From the NCBI GenBank assembly GCA_905221605.1, contig CAJNDS010002185.1, forward strand, positions 392,890-456,889: DNA of 64,000 nucleotides, given 5' to 3'. Shown one piece after another: positions 1 to 11,107 of this stretch. Made by a program: the position numbers and the translations under genes. Position 1 is the stretch's first letter, and every line of letters starts with the position of its first letter. The notes under the pieces were generated by a model. The model had not been told where the DNA came from and made no database searches. It saw only the letters and a list, made by a program, of their open reading frames with translations. Origin of the DNA: Symbiodinium natans (lineage: Eukaryota; Sar; Dinophyceae; Suessiales; Symbiodiniaceae).

Positions 1-35
1 TCAGCGCAGCAACTACGACCATTAGGACATCCAGC

Positions 36-833
36 CTTTGAAGACGTGGAGGTTTCCTACTGCGTGGATGACGATGAAGAGGATTAGCAAGATGGCACTG
101 CGGGTCAGACCCAAGCGGTCGTTGGAGATCTTGATGTTCTTGGCAGAGAAGATGGTTGCGCACACTTCCTGAGCTCAGCACATGATGTCAGCACACGATG
201 TCTTTACGGGCTTCCGAAGGGTTGACATGCGCTTTATGCGCTTTAGGTGCGCACTGCCTGCCTTGACGCGTCGCTCGTTTCATGTCTGGGCAAGTGCAGC
301 TGTGGCGCGTACAACACCGCGAGAAGGAAGAACCAGGTCGCGTTGAAGTAGGACTTCACGTTGATGAGCAGGACGCCTCCACGCGCTAGCGGCATGCATT
401 CGAGCAATAGCAACACACTCCTACAGCGCGATTTGCTCGATGTGTTCGCTGGCTTTTGCAGCGCCTGGGTTCTCGTCAAGGTCCACGCGCCAGTTGTTCG
501 CCCCGTCCAGGTGGCCCCAAGCCTGGTGGTTGCCGAGCTTGCTGCCCGTGTCCTTCCTGGTGCCCAAGATGCGGCTCTGCGAACAAGGCGAGCACATCAC
601 TCCCCCCGCTCACTCTCCTCTTGGTGCTGTCGATCTGTCTGTCTCTGACTCTATTCACACTCTCTCTCTCTCTCTCTCTCTCTCTCATCTCATCTCAGCT
701 GTTACGGCCGCTCCTGATGGGTCCGCCGCCGCCGGCCTTGGGGGCGGCGCTGGCCGCGGCAGCCACGCCGGAGCCCACGGCGCCGATCACGGAGTCGGGG
801 GCGTACTTGCCGATGACGTCAGGAGGGTGAATC
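36..833 (-). other. Paralogue A exons 20-23: connector and first membrane segments of the anchor
   Basis: Exons 833-714, 556-465, 376-309 and 168-36 encode the Ala/Gly linker, the [18 protein letters not shown] connector, the [13 protein letters not shown] segment and the [20 protein letters not shown] segment with its candidate haem His. The sequence left of 36 (positions 1-35) matches the start of the corresponding intron in paralogue B (18682-18716) almost base for base, so the copies share intron sequence here. A (CT)n run at about 660-694 lies in the intron between 714 and 556. Confidence 0.85.
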
Positions 834-3800
834 CTTTGGGAGCGGGGAGGCTCATCTTTGCTAACCCTTAACATTCTTGGGCAATCCAACTAAGCCCAGG
901 GGCATGTTGAACTCCTCCGTGGCATCCTTGCCGGCGAAGGTGAGGATGGCCAGCTCGCCACCAGGGTGCTCCGACAAGAAGCTGGTGACGTCCAGCACCT
1001 GGCCATCGACCACCACCCAGCAGTCCGCCTTGGTGTTGTGCTTGGCCACCTCCGTCATGGGGATGCCGCCACCGCCGCCACCGCCTCCGCCGGCAGCAGC
1101 CACAGCACCGCCTCCACCACCACCGCCGCCGATCATGCCGATCACGGAGTCGGGGGCGTACTTGCCAATCACGTCCGGAGGGTGGATCCTTCGGTAGCAA
1201 TTTACATACAGAGTACCCAAACAACGCCAAAGGACACACGATCAGCTTCTGCAGTCAAGTATCATGTTGAACTCCTCCGTGGCGTCCTTGCCGGCGAAGG
1301 TGAGGATGGCCAGCTCGCCGCCGGGGTGCTCCGACAAGAAGCTGGTGACGTCCAGCACCTGGCCGTCGACCACCACCCAGCAGTCCGCCTTGGTGTTGTG
1401 CTTGGCAACATCGGCAAGGGTCATGCCCCCGCCACCGCCGCCACCGGCCGCGGGTGCGGCACCTGCGGGCGCCGCGGCCGAGTTCATCTTGTCCTCGTAG
1501 GAGCCGCCGGCCAGCTTGGAGCTCTCCACGGCGCCGGTCAGGCCTCCGCCGGTGATCTCTTTGAGGTCCACGTCCTTCATGTCCGCACCCAGCATGTACT
1601 TGGCGGCTGCGATGCCGGCCACACGGCCGAACACCACGCAGTCCAGCAGGGAGTTGCCACCCAAGCGGTTGTTGCCGTGCACGCCGCCGGCGACCTCGCC
1701 AGCAGCATACAGGCCCGGGACAGCCTTGTTGTCCGAGCCGATGCACGCGGAGTCCGTGTCGATGAGCAGTCCGCCCATGCAGTAGTGGATCACCGGCGTG
1801 ATGATGGCCACGTAGAACGGCTCGTTCTTCACGGCATCGCCAGGGATGATGTTGTGGAAGAACTTCTTGCCGCTGCCCGTCTTGCCGCTGGCCTGCCGAT
1901 GGTGCTTCAATTCTCCGAACTGAACCAAACATCTGCACGACAATGCACGACTGCTAGAGTCGACACTTTCACATGTACAAAAGCTTTCCCTGGCCTCGTC
2001 CCAGCACTTGCCGGAGGGGTAGGCGGGGTAGGGGCCGTCGTCCGGGTGCGTCTCCGTCTTCTTGGCCGCCTGGAAATGCTCCTCGTGCGCCTGCTCAATC
2101 ACCGACAGGGAGATGCCCATGTCCTTGGCGAGGTCCGCGCCGCTGCCGTAGTACTTCATGACCTGAAGCGCAGGCTGAGAAAAGAAGCCAGAGCAAAAGG
2201 AGCAGAGCGCGGGAGAGCTTTAGAGGCGACTGAGCTCTCAACACCACGTCCGGTGTAGTGCCTTGGGTGCACATCGTGCGCAGAAGCAGCTGGCGCTCTG
2301 CCGCGGCGTCCCGATCACACGATGCCAAGCACGTGGCTTGCAGTGCCAGATGATCTCGTCAGAGGCCGCCTTGTTGAGGCACAGCCTGGGGCACAAGAAG
2401 AGCGCCTATCAAATCCTGTCAGCGCCTATCAGCCAAGCCAACCGAGCGGTAACATGCTAGCACGCCTGAAAGGCGGCTTGCTCTTCCACATCTCGCCCGT
2501 GACGTAGTCGCGGCCTGTAGCTCTTGGGGCTTACCATTACAAAAGCACCGCTGTGTGCCCTGAGATGAGGCACTCGCACTTCGCTGCGCAAGCTGCAAAA
2601 CTCATCCCGGGCCCCCTGCGGCCCAGCTCGTTGCAGAATCGCTTGCCCTCCGCGTTCAGGATGATGCCGCCCACGCCGCGCAGGGCCTGACGCACAGGTG
2701 AAAAAGCACGGGCGCACGGTCGCCGCACGCGCATGCGCGAGCGGGTGCACAAGCCAGGCATTGGACACATGCGCGGGAACGCGTGCAGGCGTTCGAGCAG
2801 GCGCACGCGGGGGCCTCGGCGGCGAGGAACTTGATCTTGGCATCGGCATCGTCCGGCTTCACGAGGCCGGTCGGATGGACCTGCACCCACTCCAGGTCGA
2901 TGGTCTTCGCGCCGATCTCCTCATGACGATGCACGGGAGGCACTGTACGGAACTATCTTTTCTCGCACCTGCTGTCTTTGGTTACAAGCTGTCTTTGGTT
3001 GGAGGCTGCGGATAGCTACCACGCCTCGCCCATCTTGATGCCGTCGCCTGTGCAGTGCTCGCCGTTGGTGGTGGGCAGGTGCAGCAGGTCCGGGCGATAC
3101 TTGGCCAGCAGGGAGTTCTGGGTGAAGTCAGCGCCGAAGCCGCCTGCGCCAGAACCCGGCAAGAACAGCCTCCAACCAAAAAAATCTACACAAAGCTGTC
3201 ATGGCTTCGACTCAGGCACGCTTGGCCCCCACGCACCCCCAGCACCCCACCCAGCCTGATGCGAGGATCACGGGGCCGAACTCCTGGAAGTTCTGGCCGC
3301 CCTTCTCGTAGACGCAGCCCACGCAGGCCTTGCCCTCCGTCACGAGCTTGAAGACCTTGGCCTTCGTGATGATGCGCGCCAGGTCCGTCTTCTCCGCCAC
3401 CTGCGGGGTTTCGGGTTTTTGGGCTTTGTGTGTGCCAGCAGTGCAAGGTGCGGTCGAGGCACCTTCTCCAACATCTGGATCAGCGCATAGGTGATGGTCA
3501 TACCTTGGCTGCAAACCCTAAACCCTAAACCCTAAACCCTAAACCCCAAACCCTGAACTCACTACTCCGCCCCCTGGGTAAAAACCCAAAGCCCTGGAGA
3601 ACCGATCTTGAAGTCGCCGAAGCCGAAGGAATCGAAGCCCTAACCACTTTCTAGGGTCCTGGTTGAGGGTTGATGGTTCAGGGTTTAACATTTAGGGTTT
3701 AGGGTTTAGGGTTTAGGGTTTAGGGTTTAGGGTTTAGGGTTTAGGGTTTAGGGTTGTAGGGGGTTCAAAGGAACCTTCGGGAAGCTTGGGGAGCCCTCGG

Positions 3801-6800
3801 GGCTAGTGGGGAGCATTAGGGAACAGACCCGCCTTGAACCCCCCCCATGTTTATCTTAGGGTAGTCTCATGGCCCCCTCAGATGGGCCCCTAAAAAGGGG
3901 GACCCTGTAAAACCCAAGGGCCCATACTTCAGAACCCCGCAAAAAAGGCATAGGGGGGCCGCATCACGGGAGCCCGCCACCACCCCCTCGAGTTCAAGGA
4001 CCGCAGGGCGACCGGGTGGCCCGGGAAACGCTCTTTCCCTCTGTGTGTTCGGGGCTGCGAGTGGCCGCCCAAACCTCAGGGGCCACAGGGGACTTTGTAG
4101 GGCGGACTGGCCAAGCTCCTAGGAACCACTGCGGGCGCAGAGACTTGAGTTGCCGGGGGTAGGGCTTAAGGGTTTGTCGGGTTTAGGGTTTGGAGTTTGG
4201 GGTTTGGGGTTCGGGGTTTGGGGTTTGGGGCTTGGGGCTTGGGGCTTGGGGCTTAGGGTTGAGTGTTCAGGGGTGCATGAAGCGACATGAAAAGGGCGAC
4301 CAAGGAACGCGCCACCAAAGACAGGTCCAGGTTAAACTTGTCCACCAGCCAATCCTGTGAGCAGTTCCAGGGACTTCCGGGATTTCGGAGTTACCTGTCT
4401 TAAGCCCTCAAAAGGGGACCCCTTATAATGCTCCTTCTGTGCTCTATACAGTTGAAGGGCCCTTTTACACCAGAACCCTTTCAAGAAGGGGCCCATACAA
4501 CTACCCCCAGGCCCTGCCTAGGGAGCTCGAAACCTATGAATTCTTAGGGGCTCCCCAATGTGAAGGTAGGAGAAGCAGGGACTCCCGCGAATTCCTAGGT
4601 TTTGGGGGGTCTCAACCCACAGCCCTACAGCCTAAAGCCCGATATGCTAAAGGCTAAAGTTCAAACCCCTGTATAGAAACCGGCTCCCGTTTCGCAAGAG
4701 CTCGCTGCGGCTGGGGATTTAGGGTTGACGTGTTTCGGGGTTTCGGGTCCGCCGACCCTGGCGGCGTGTTGGATGGGTTTGAGGAGGTGAAAACCTCCCT
4801 CTTTCCCTCCTTACCCCCCCCCCGGGGGGGGGGGGTAGGGGGGGTCGGTGCACAAGACCGCGCCACGCGCACAGCGTAAACAGGCGGTTCAGCACAGGGG
4901 GGTAGGGGCGCCCTCAGCAAAATCAGCGTTTTCACCCACCCCCCCACCCCCCCCCCCACCCCCCAACCACCCCCTACCCACCCCCCCCACCCCCACCTGT
5001 CTTTTTGGCTTGAGCACAGAACTCTGCCGCGCAGGCTGGGATGATCTTCGAACCATGCGAGGACCTCTCAACTATGCTCCAGCGGGGTCGGCGGCTTGAG
5101 CCGGAGGCTCTTAAATTTAAGGTGCTGTCATCCAATCCAAGGATCGACGTCCGCAGCGCTGTTCACGCAAAGCAGCCTGGGCGGCGTCTAGGGTTTCAGG
5201 CTTTTCGGGCTTGGGGTTTGGGGTTTCGGGTTCGGGTGCTCCCCCTTCTACCAACAGTCCTCAATAGGGATTAGAGTACCCCCCCCATTATTATCGCCAT
5301 TTTTAACACAGTTCGTATACGGGGGACAGCCCAAGTTTCGGGTGTCGAAATGATTGCTAACATTATTCCCTTAGGGCCCTTTTATGACTATACTATGATA
5401 CCCCCCTCAAAGCCCTGTTCTAATTTTTCAGGCCCCTATATTACATGGGGGGCTGGTCCAGCATCCTAAAACATTGGACCATGACTTGTCACTTGGAACC
5501 CTGAAAGCTGCATAATCTGCCTCCTTTTGGGGGGTTCAGGGCTTTGGGCCAAGTTGCGGATGAAGAACACCTCAAGCCCGAAACGAACCCTACAACCCTA
5601 AACCCCTAAACCCTAAACCCCTAAACCCTAAACCCTAAACCCTAAACCCTAAACCCTAACAACCCTTGCAATGTCTTCCTGGGCCCAGCCGCTTAGCCAA
5701 CTCCGGCTTCTTGGCGCCACCCTTCAGGGTGTCCTGAGGCGAAGGGGGCAGTTAGGGTTGGTCTGGGTGTAGGGTTTGGGGGTTGAGGGTGAAGTTGGAG
5801 GGTTGGAGGGTTTGAGGGTTTGAGGGTTTAGGGTTTGAGGGTTTGGATTTGGTTCAAGGGTTTGAGGGTTTGAGGGTTTGAGGGTTTGAGGGTTTGAGGG
5901 TTTGAGGGTTTGAGGGTTTGAGGGTTTGAGGGTTTGAGGGTTTGAGGGTTTGAGGGTTTGAGGGTTTGAGGGTTTGAGGGTTTGAGGTTTGAGGGTTTGA
6001 GGGTTTGAGGGTTTGAGGGTTTGAGGGTTTGAGGGTTTGAGGGTTTGAGGGTTTGAGGGTTTGAGGGTTTGAGGGTTTGAGGGTTTGAGGGTTTGAGGGT
6101 TTGAGGGTTTGAGGGTTTGAGGGTTTGAGGGTTTGAGGGCTCGAGGGCTCGAGGGTTTGAGGGTTGAAGGCTGGGGGTGCCTTGCGCTGGTTTCCTCGGA
6201 CTTTTGCGCGCGAAGGATGCTTTGAAGCAGCTGGAGACGAACTGGAAGTTCGGAATGAATGCAGGGATTGCCGGATTTTGACATGTGCGGGTAAGGGCCC
6301 CAGTAGGATACCCCTAATATCGTAAACCCCCATGTAGGGTTCTTTGACATTCGGGTTTAGGGTTTAGGGTTTAGGGTTAGGGTTTAGGGTTTGGGGTTTG
6401 GGGTTTAGGGTTTAGGGTTTAGGGTTTAGGGCTTACAGGCTTTCAGGTTCAGACGGGGTAGAGTGGAAGTTGCCCCCGAACCCCTAAGCTCCCAGGATTT
6501 AGGGCTTGGTGTTTAAGGTTCAGGGTTCAGGGTTCAGGGTTCAGGGTTCAGGGTTTAGGGTTTAGGGTTTAGGGCTTTAGGCTTTAGGGTTTAGGGTTTA
6601 GGGTTTAGGGCGTAGGGTTTAGGGTTTAGGGTTTAGGGTTTAGGGTTTAGGGTTTAGGGTTTAGGGTTTAGGGCTTCAAAACCCTGTACACCTGAGAGGC
6701 CTGAGTGAAGATGTCGGCGTTGTCGGGGATGCCTTTCGCCTTCTGTGTCTTGGTGCCTCCGGGCTCGCATTTCGGGGGCTTAGGGTTTTCAGGGTTTATT

Positions 6801-8674
6801 CGTTTGGGGGTTTAGGGTTTAGGGTTTAGGGCTTAGGGCTTAGGGCTTAGGGCTTGGGGCTTAGGGCTTAGGGTCTGAGTTTAGGGCTTAGGGTTTGGGT
6901 TTAGGGCTTCTCAGGATTTGGGGGAACAAGCCCGGTCACCCAACCCAGGCCCACCCTCCTGTTTGGTGCTTGGGTCCCAAGGTTGTTTCCCCCCTCCCCA
7001 ACCGGCCCTCCCCCACACCCCCTCCCCCCCTCCCCCCCCCCCTCCCCCCCCTTTCAAGGATTTGGGGTGAGTGGATAGCTTCGGGCCTCATGGCTTTGGG
7101 GCTTCGTGTTCAGAGTTGAAGGGTTGAAGGGTTCATGGTTTAGGGATTAGGATTCAGGGTTTAGGGTTTAGGGTTTTAGGGTTCAGAGTTGAAGGGTTGA
7201 AGATTCTGCGGTAGCGTCTCCGTCCAGCCTGCCCCGTTGATGCCGGAGGTGGCTTTCGTGCTGTTTCCGCCGCAAAACGACGACTTGTCCTCGTCGCCAG
7301 CATCTGCACACTACACCCTCCACCCTACAGCCTACAGCCTAAACCCTAAACCCTACACCCTAAACCCTAAGCCCTAGACCCTAAACCCTGATACCCGACC
7401 CTAAACCCTAAACCCAAAATCATCAAGGTTGAGTTCTGCTTCTTGTTTGAGAAAGATGCGGGAGGGGGAGCGGGGGGGACCGTTGGGAGCTTCAGGGGCA
7501 TGTGTGGACTCAAGGAGTCTGGGTTCAGGGTTCGGTAGGGCAGAATGTGTCCTGGCAATGAGGGTCCTGAGCCTTAGACCCTCGCACTTTCGAAACCTGG
7601 GCGTCGTCAAACACAAATCCCAAAATAGGTTTTCGGTCACTACGTGAGGAGGGGGGGCGGGGGCCTGCAGGCACTTACACAAGCGCACCCCAAGCTGAAG
7701 CAAGGCGCCAGCAGCACAACACGGCCGCCGTGCTCCACCACCGTGTTCGCGGCGGACATCCCTAGCACGCAGAGAGCTTACAGCAGCATCCCCCGTGAAA
7801 GAACGTGACTCAGAACCATGACTTTTCGGAAGCCCCCAATTGGACTCAACGGGTAGGGGCTGGAAGCTGATGGACAAACAAGCCAGATCCCCTGCCTACA
7901 TCCATGTGGAGCTGCTCTCCTAAACCCCAAACCCTGAGCGAAGTGAGCGGTCGCTTCCGTCGAGCGACAGGCCCCGAGCGCTAGGGTTTAGGGTTTAGGG
8001 TTTAGGGTTTAGGGTTTAGGGTTTAGGGTTTAGGGTTTAGGGTTTAGGGTTTAGGGTTTAGGGTTTAGGGTTTAGGGTTTAGGGTTTAGGGTTTAGGGTT
8101 TAGGGTTTAGGGTTTAGGGTTTAGGGTTTAGGGTTTAGGGTTTAGGGTTTAGGGTTTAGGGTTTAGGGTTTAGGGTTTAGGGTTTAGGGTTTAGGGTTTA
8201 GGGTTTAGGGTTTTTTAGGGAAGCTACGCGAAAGGTGATCGAGGCGAGGATAAAGCCTCACCGGCTTGTCTTGCACAGGCCAACATGGCCTCAAGCCTGA
8301 GAGAGAAGGCCAAGTTGCGACCACCTTTCGCGTGGCTACCCTAAACCCTAACCCTAAACCCTAAACCCTAAACCCTAAACCCTAAACCCTAAACCCTAAA
8401 CCCTAGGGTAGAGCCCCTGGGATTTGCTCAGAGACCTTCGGGTCGAAGCACTCCGAAACCCCTTCCCCCCTGAAAGCAGGGCATGCCTGGATCAGGGCGT
8501 GCCTGCCTAAACAGCGCCCAGACTGCTAAACCCCAAACCCTAAACCCTAAACTATAAACCCTAAACCCTAAACCCTAAACCCTAAACCCTAACCCCCCAC
8601 ACCCCGGAGCTCGCCCCACCTCCCAGGCCACCACCGACCACGATGGCCTGGTTCGTCGGGAAGGAGGACGCCAT
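36..8674 (-). CDS. Paralogue A: fused fumarate reductase / tandem cytochrome b5 / cytochrome b anchor (3' end outside window)
   Basis: Hand-spliced exons, 5' to 3': 8674-8620, 7761-7709, 7289-7229, 6756-6701, 5733-5690, 5176-5146, 4354-4309, 4074-4021, 3503-3463, 3400-3256, 3143-3028, 2919-2815, 2686-2623, 2514-2466, 2385-2338, 2261-2243, 2162-1995, 1892-1264, 1188-904, 833-714, 556-465, 376-309, 168-36. Phases agree at every junction and I found no stop or frameshift, so the copy looks intact as far as it goes. The last visible exon ends at the same residue as exon 22 of paralogue B; four more exons should lie beyond the left edge. The start is the Met of [19 protein letters not shown], just before the FAD dinucleotide-binding glycines. 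Differences from B: one extra intron (4308-4075), one extra codon in exon 5, two fewer codons in the b5 linker, and different donor dinucleotides at six shared introns. Role: predicted fumarate reduction coupled to b-type haems. Confidence 0.88.
904..1424 (-). other. Paralogue A tandem cytochrome b5 modules
   Basis: Same two-module layout as paralogue [17 protein letters not shown] at 1424 (end of exon 1892-1264) and [14 protein letters not shown] at about 1058 (exon 1188-904, 285 nt). HPGG and the following [12 protein letters not shown] are kept in both, so both haem sites look functional. The coding DNA of the two modules within this copy is very similar over the whole VDGQ to EEFNM stretch, which suggests module duplication followed by conversion. 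Confidence 0.9.
3660..3760 (+). repeat. Interstitial telomere-type repeat in an intron of paralogue A
   Basis: About nine TTTAGGG units. The opposite orientation (CCCTAAA) occurs at 3520-3550. This intron (3504-4020) also holds a GC-rich filler with a short element repeated at 4.4 and 9.2 kb. Confidence 0.95.
4075..4308 (-). other. Extra intron present only in paralogue A
   Basis: Paralogue B reads straight through this site in its 100-nt exon 22434-22335. In A the same 100 nt are split into 46 nt (4354-4309) and 54 nt (4074-4021). The intron starts GTTCC, ends TGAG, and splits an Arg codon (C|GT) of [12 protein letters not shown]. The trinucleotide GTT occurs at both borders. The interior is mostly degenerate TTTAGGG-type repeat. 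Read without splicing, the A sequence would appear frameshifted. Confidence 0.85.
5234..5327. mobile_element. Short inverted-repeat (MITE-like) element, copy 1
   Basis: Begins GGTGCTCCCCCTTCTACCAA and carries the internal CAGTCCTCAATAGGGATTA block; the distal arm is decayed. Lies in an intron of paralogue A. Confidence 0.7.
5752..6165 (+). repeat. TTTGAGGG octamer array (intron of paralogue A)
   Basis: Over 30 copies of GGGTTTGA, almost perfect, fading to variants at both edges. The unit is one base longer than the TTTAGGG heptamer. Open frames of over 150 codons read out of it (KPSNPQTL repeats) are artefacts of a period not divisible by three. Confidence 0.95.
6355..6900 (+). repeat. Degenerate TTTAGGG arrays around exon 4 of paralogue A
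   Basis: Arrays at 6355-6430, 6500-6675 and 6780-6905 with variants GGTTCAG and GGCTTAG. The exon at 6756-6701 sits in the gap between them. Confidence 0.9.
7980..8405. repeat. Palindrome of opposed telomere-type arrays
   Basis: About 33 perfect TTTAGGG units (7983-8211), then about 120 bp of unique sequence whose ends are themselves inverted (AGCTACGCGAAAGGTG near 8223 and its near-complement near 8320-8336), then CCCTAAA units (8339-8404). The whole lies in intron 1 of paralogue A. Confidence 0.9.
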
Positions 8675-8690
8675 GGCGCCGGCGCCTGGG
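8672..8690 (-). promoter_or_regulatory. Candidate trans-splice acceptor and start region of paralogue A
   Basis: An AG lies 12 nt upstream of the ATG (CCCAG, then GCGCCGGCGCC, then ATG). Dinoflagellate mRNAs commonly receive a spliced leader at an AG acceptor just upstream of the coding region, so this is a plausible leader site. An ordinary cis acceptor for an upstream exon cannot be excluded. In paralogue B an AG sits 17 nt before the ATG (25742-25741). Confidence 0.35.
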
Positions 8691-9940
8691 CTTCTTGGGG
8701 GGTTTGGGGCTTCGGGTTTAGGGTTTAGGGTTTAGGGTTTCAGGTTGAGGGTTTAGGGTTTAGAATTTAGGGTCTTGCGGTGTTGGGGGTTTAAAGGGGT
8801 TTGGGAGAGGCCGGGGGGTTCGGTAGGGTTCGATGGCTGGAAGACTTCGCGGGTCTTCGGCCTTCGAGGTAAGGGGCTGTGAGATGACGCGTACTCATAA
8901 AAACGCAGAAAGTCGATTTGCTCCCTGCTTTCGATCCCTACATGCTGTTTTGTCTCGGTCGTGTATAGGGTTGGGAAACATGGCTCGCAGAAAAAGGCAC
9001 CAGTGCTACTGCCACGGGAGCATCTCATTCTTCAAAGATAGGGCTTTCGGGGTTTTGGGGGGTTGTTGAGTCCGGGCGCAGTTATTTGATGAACTGCGCA
9101 GAGGCCATCAGAGGCCCATAGGGAAACGGCTTTAGGATCAGGGCCTCCTAGCATGGGCCCTAAACAGGCTCCCCTTATATACCCTTTATAAACCCTATAC
9201 AAGGCAAGGGCCCATACTTCAGAACCCTTTCAAGGAGGTAAGGGACCGTATGAAGGGCCCATGCAACGTCCCTAAGAAAACACAAGAACGTCTTGGAGCC
9301 AGGGTTTGAGGTTTTTTCGGGGGTTTGGGAACCCTAAAACCCTAAGCCCGGAACACGCCGAGGCACTACCAAGGGCGATTGAAATATCCGCCGCGGCAAC
9401 GAGAACTGAAGGGGCCCGCGGCTGCGCCTAGAAAGCTCCAGGGAGTTTGTGGGCGTAGGGTTGGGGTTCAGGGTTTAGGGTGTTGGGTTTCGCATTGCAA
9501 GGGCGCACCTTCAACATGGACATCAACCCCCCAAGTCCAATTCCCGCCCTAAGCCCTCTGAACCGTCTTAACCCTCAACCCTCAAACTTCCTTCGGAGAA
9601 GCGGTCGAGTTTTGAGGATTTCAGCTTTGAGGCTCTGGGCCCCTCAAAAGGTTTTTGAGGGGCCGACGCTCTCCACTCCCCGAGTTGGGAGTCAGGAGTC
9701 CCCAACTCTCATCGTGGCTTGGGGCTTTCGCTTTAGGGTTGAGGGTTGAGGGTCGAGGGTTTAGGGTTTAGGGTTCCGGGTTCCGGGTCTAGGGCCCAGG
9801 TGTAGGCTTTAGGGTTCAGGGTTCCAGGGTTTCGGGCCCGTCGCTTTTAGGCCTGAGGGCACTAAACGAGAGCCTAAGTACCCGCAGCCCTCCATGGCCC
9901 AGATCCCTGAAAGCTCAACACCTCAAAGGTCAATCTTGAC

Positions 9941-10013
9941 ATGTTCCCCCTTGTACTAAGAGTCCTTAGTAGAGATTATAGTGTCCCCCCCCCATTATGA
10001 TCCCTATTAAGGA
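9941..10013. mobile_element. MITE-like element, copy 2
   Basis: ATGTTCCCCCTTGTACTAAG, AGTCCTTAGTAGAGATTATA, then CCCATTATGATCCCTATTAA on the return arm; the outer distal arm is lost. Confidence 0.75.
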
Positions 10014-10139
10014 TACTCACTCCAAAAAAGAACTCGACAAGCCTTCAACCACCCTGAAACGACTGCCTCGAAGCGCAAGAAACTTAACAGCCGTGAAAAG
10101 AATCCCTCAACAAAAAAAGCCGAAGGTACAAACGCGCAG

Positions 10140-10570
10140 AATCGAAGGTTCAGCCCTCAGCCCTAAACCCTAAAGAACCCTAAACCCTAAAGAACCCAGA
10201 ACCCTGAACCCTGAACCCTGAACCCTGAACCCTAAACCCTAAACCCTAAACCCTAAACCCTAAACCCTAAACCCTAAACCCTAAACCCTAAACCCTAAAC
10301 CCTAAACCCTAAACCCTAAACCCTCACCCTCAAGAGCCCTGTGCTCTTTGGAGCTCCGGTTCCTTTGTCAGACTGGGCTCGGTCTTGGCGGCGGTGACAG
10401 CTCCCAGGGTCGACACCCGAGTGCTTTAGGGTTTAGGGTTTAGGGTTTAGGGTTTAGGGTTTAGGGTTTAGGGTTTAGGGTTTAGGGTTTAGGGTTTAGG
10501 GTTTAGGGTTTAGGGCTAAGGGTTCAGGGTTTAGGGTTTAGGGTTTAGGGTTCCGGGTTTAGGGTGTCTC
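10140..10570. repeat. CCCTAAA array and TTTAGGG array flanking a unique island
   Basis: CCCTAAA units at 10155-10325, a roughly 100-bp unique island, then TTTAGGG units at 10427-10560. The island reads on the minus strand as LGAVTAAKTEPSLTKEPELQ and could be an exon of an unassigned gene. Confidence 0.85.
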
Positions 10571-11107
10571 AATGAGTGGGTGCGCAGGTGCTGAAAGCAC
10601 CCAGGCGCGCGCCCCGACCTGCATAAGCCCACCCCCGCTCGGGCTCCACCCTCGCCTTGACCTCTACGGGTTTAGGGTTCTTTTGAGCTCTGATCGTGCT
10701 CTTGCTATTTTTCTCTTGTCTATTGGTTGGGTTTAGAAGCTCGGCATCGATGCAGATCAATTACCCTGAAGTTCGCAGCTCCTTGGCGTCGCAAGGGATG
10801 ATGTCCATCATTCGAGGGCTTCTGGGAGGGCAAGGGGCCCTTTTAGGCGGTTCTGACCCTCCTCTGGTCCACGAAAAACGACCAGACTCCTCTGCGAGGG
10901 GCCCCTTAACAGACCTCCCAAAAACAGGTTGCCATGTTTTGCCCCGAAGGTTTGGGGTATCTCGTTTTAGGGCGACCTGACGGGTTTCTCGCCAGCGACC
11001 TGCCGGGTCCACCGCGCAGGCCGCTGGAGCTCCGTCGCCCGCCAGAGGGCTTCTGGCTCCGGAGCTGCCGGCTTCGGTGCGTTCGCCCTGCTCGATGGCC
11101 CCGGCCT
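10570..11107 (-). other. Exon-like islands in the spacer upstream of paralogue A
   Basis: On the minus strand 10665-10575 reads ARVEPERGWAYAGRGARLGA, and 11097-11000 reads GAIEQGERTEAGSSGARSPL then AGDGAPAACAVDPAG. Both have GC-rich third positions. I cannot link them to each other or to paralogue A, whose own start seems well placed at 8674. They may belong to a small unrecognised gene. Confidence 0.3.

Noticed and set aside
966-2258. 430-codon plus-strand open frame
   Set aside because: It is the mirror of the highly GC-rich coding exons of paralogue A on the other strand; no family match and it crosses known introns. The same applies to 19992-20735.
4021-4354. Apparent frameshift that would make paralogue A a pseudogene
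   Set aside because: An intron with GT...AG borders restores the frame exactly and gives the same 100 nt as paralogue B.
5724-6350. Open frame of over 200 codons rich in KPSNPQTL
   Set aside because: It is a read-through of the TTTGAGGG octamer array; all frames stay open because of the repeat.
7980-8215. TTTAGGG array as a chromosome end
   Set aside because: Unique sequence and exons continue on both sides, so it is interstitial; the same holds for 26560-26802, 42181-42310 and 56468-56612.
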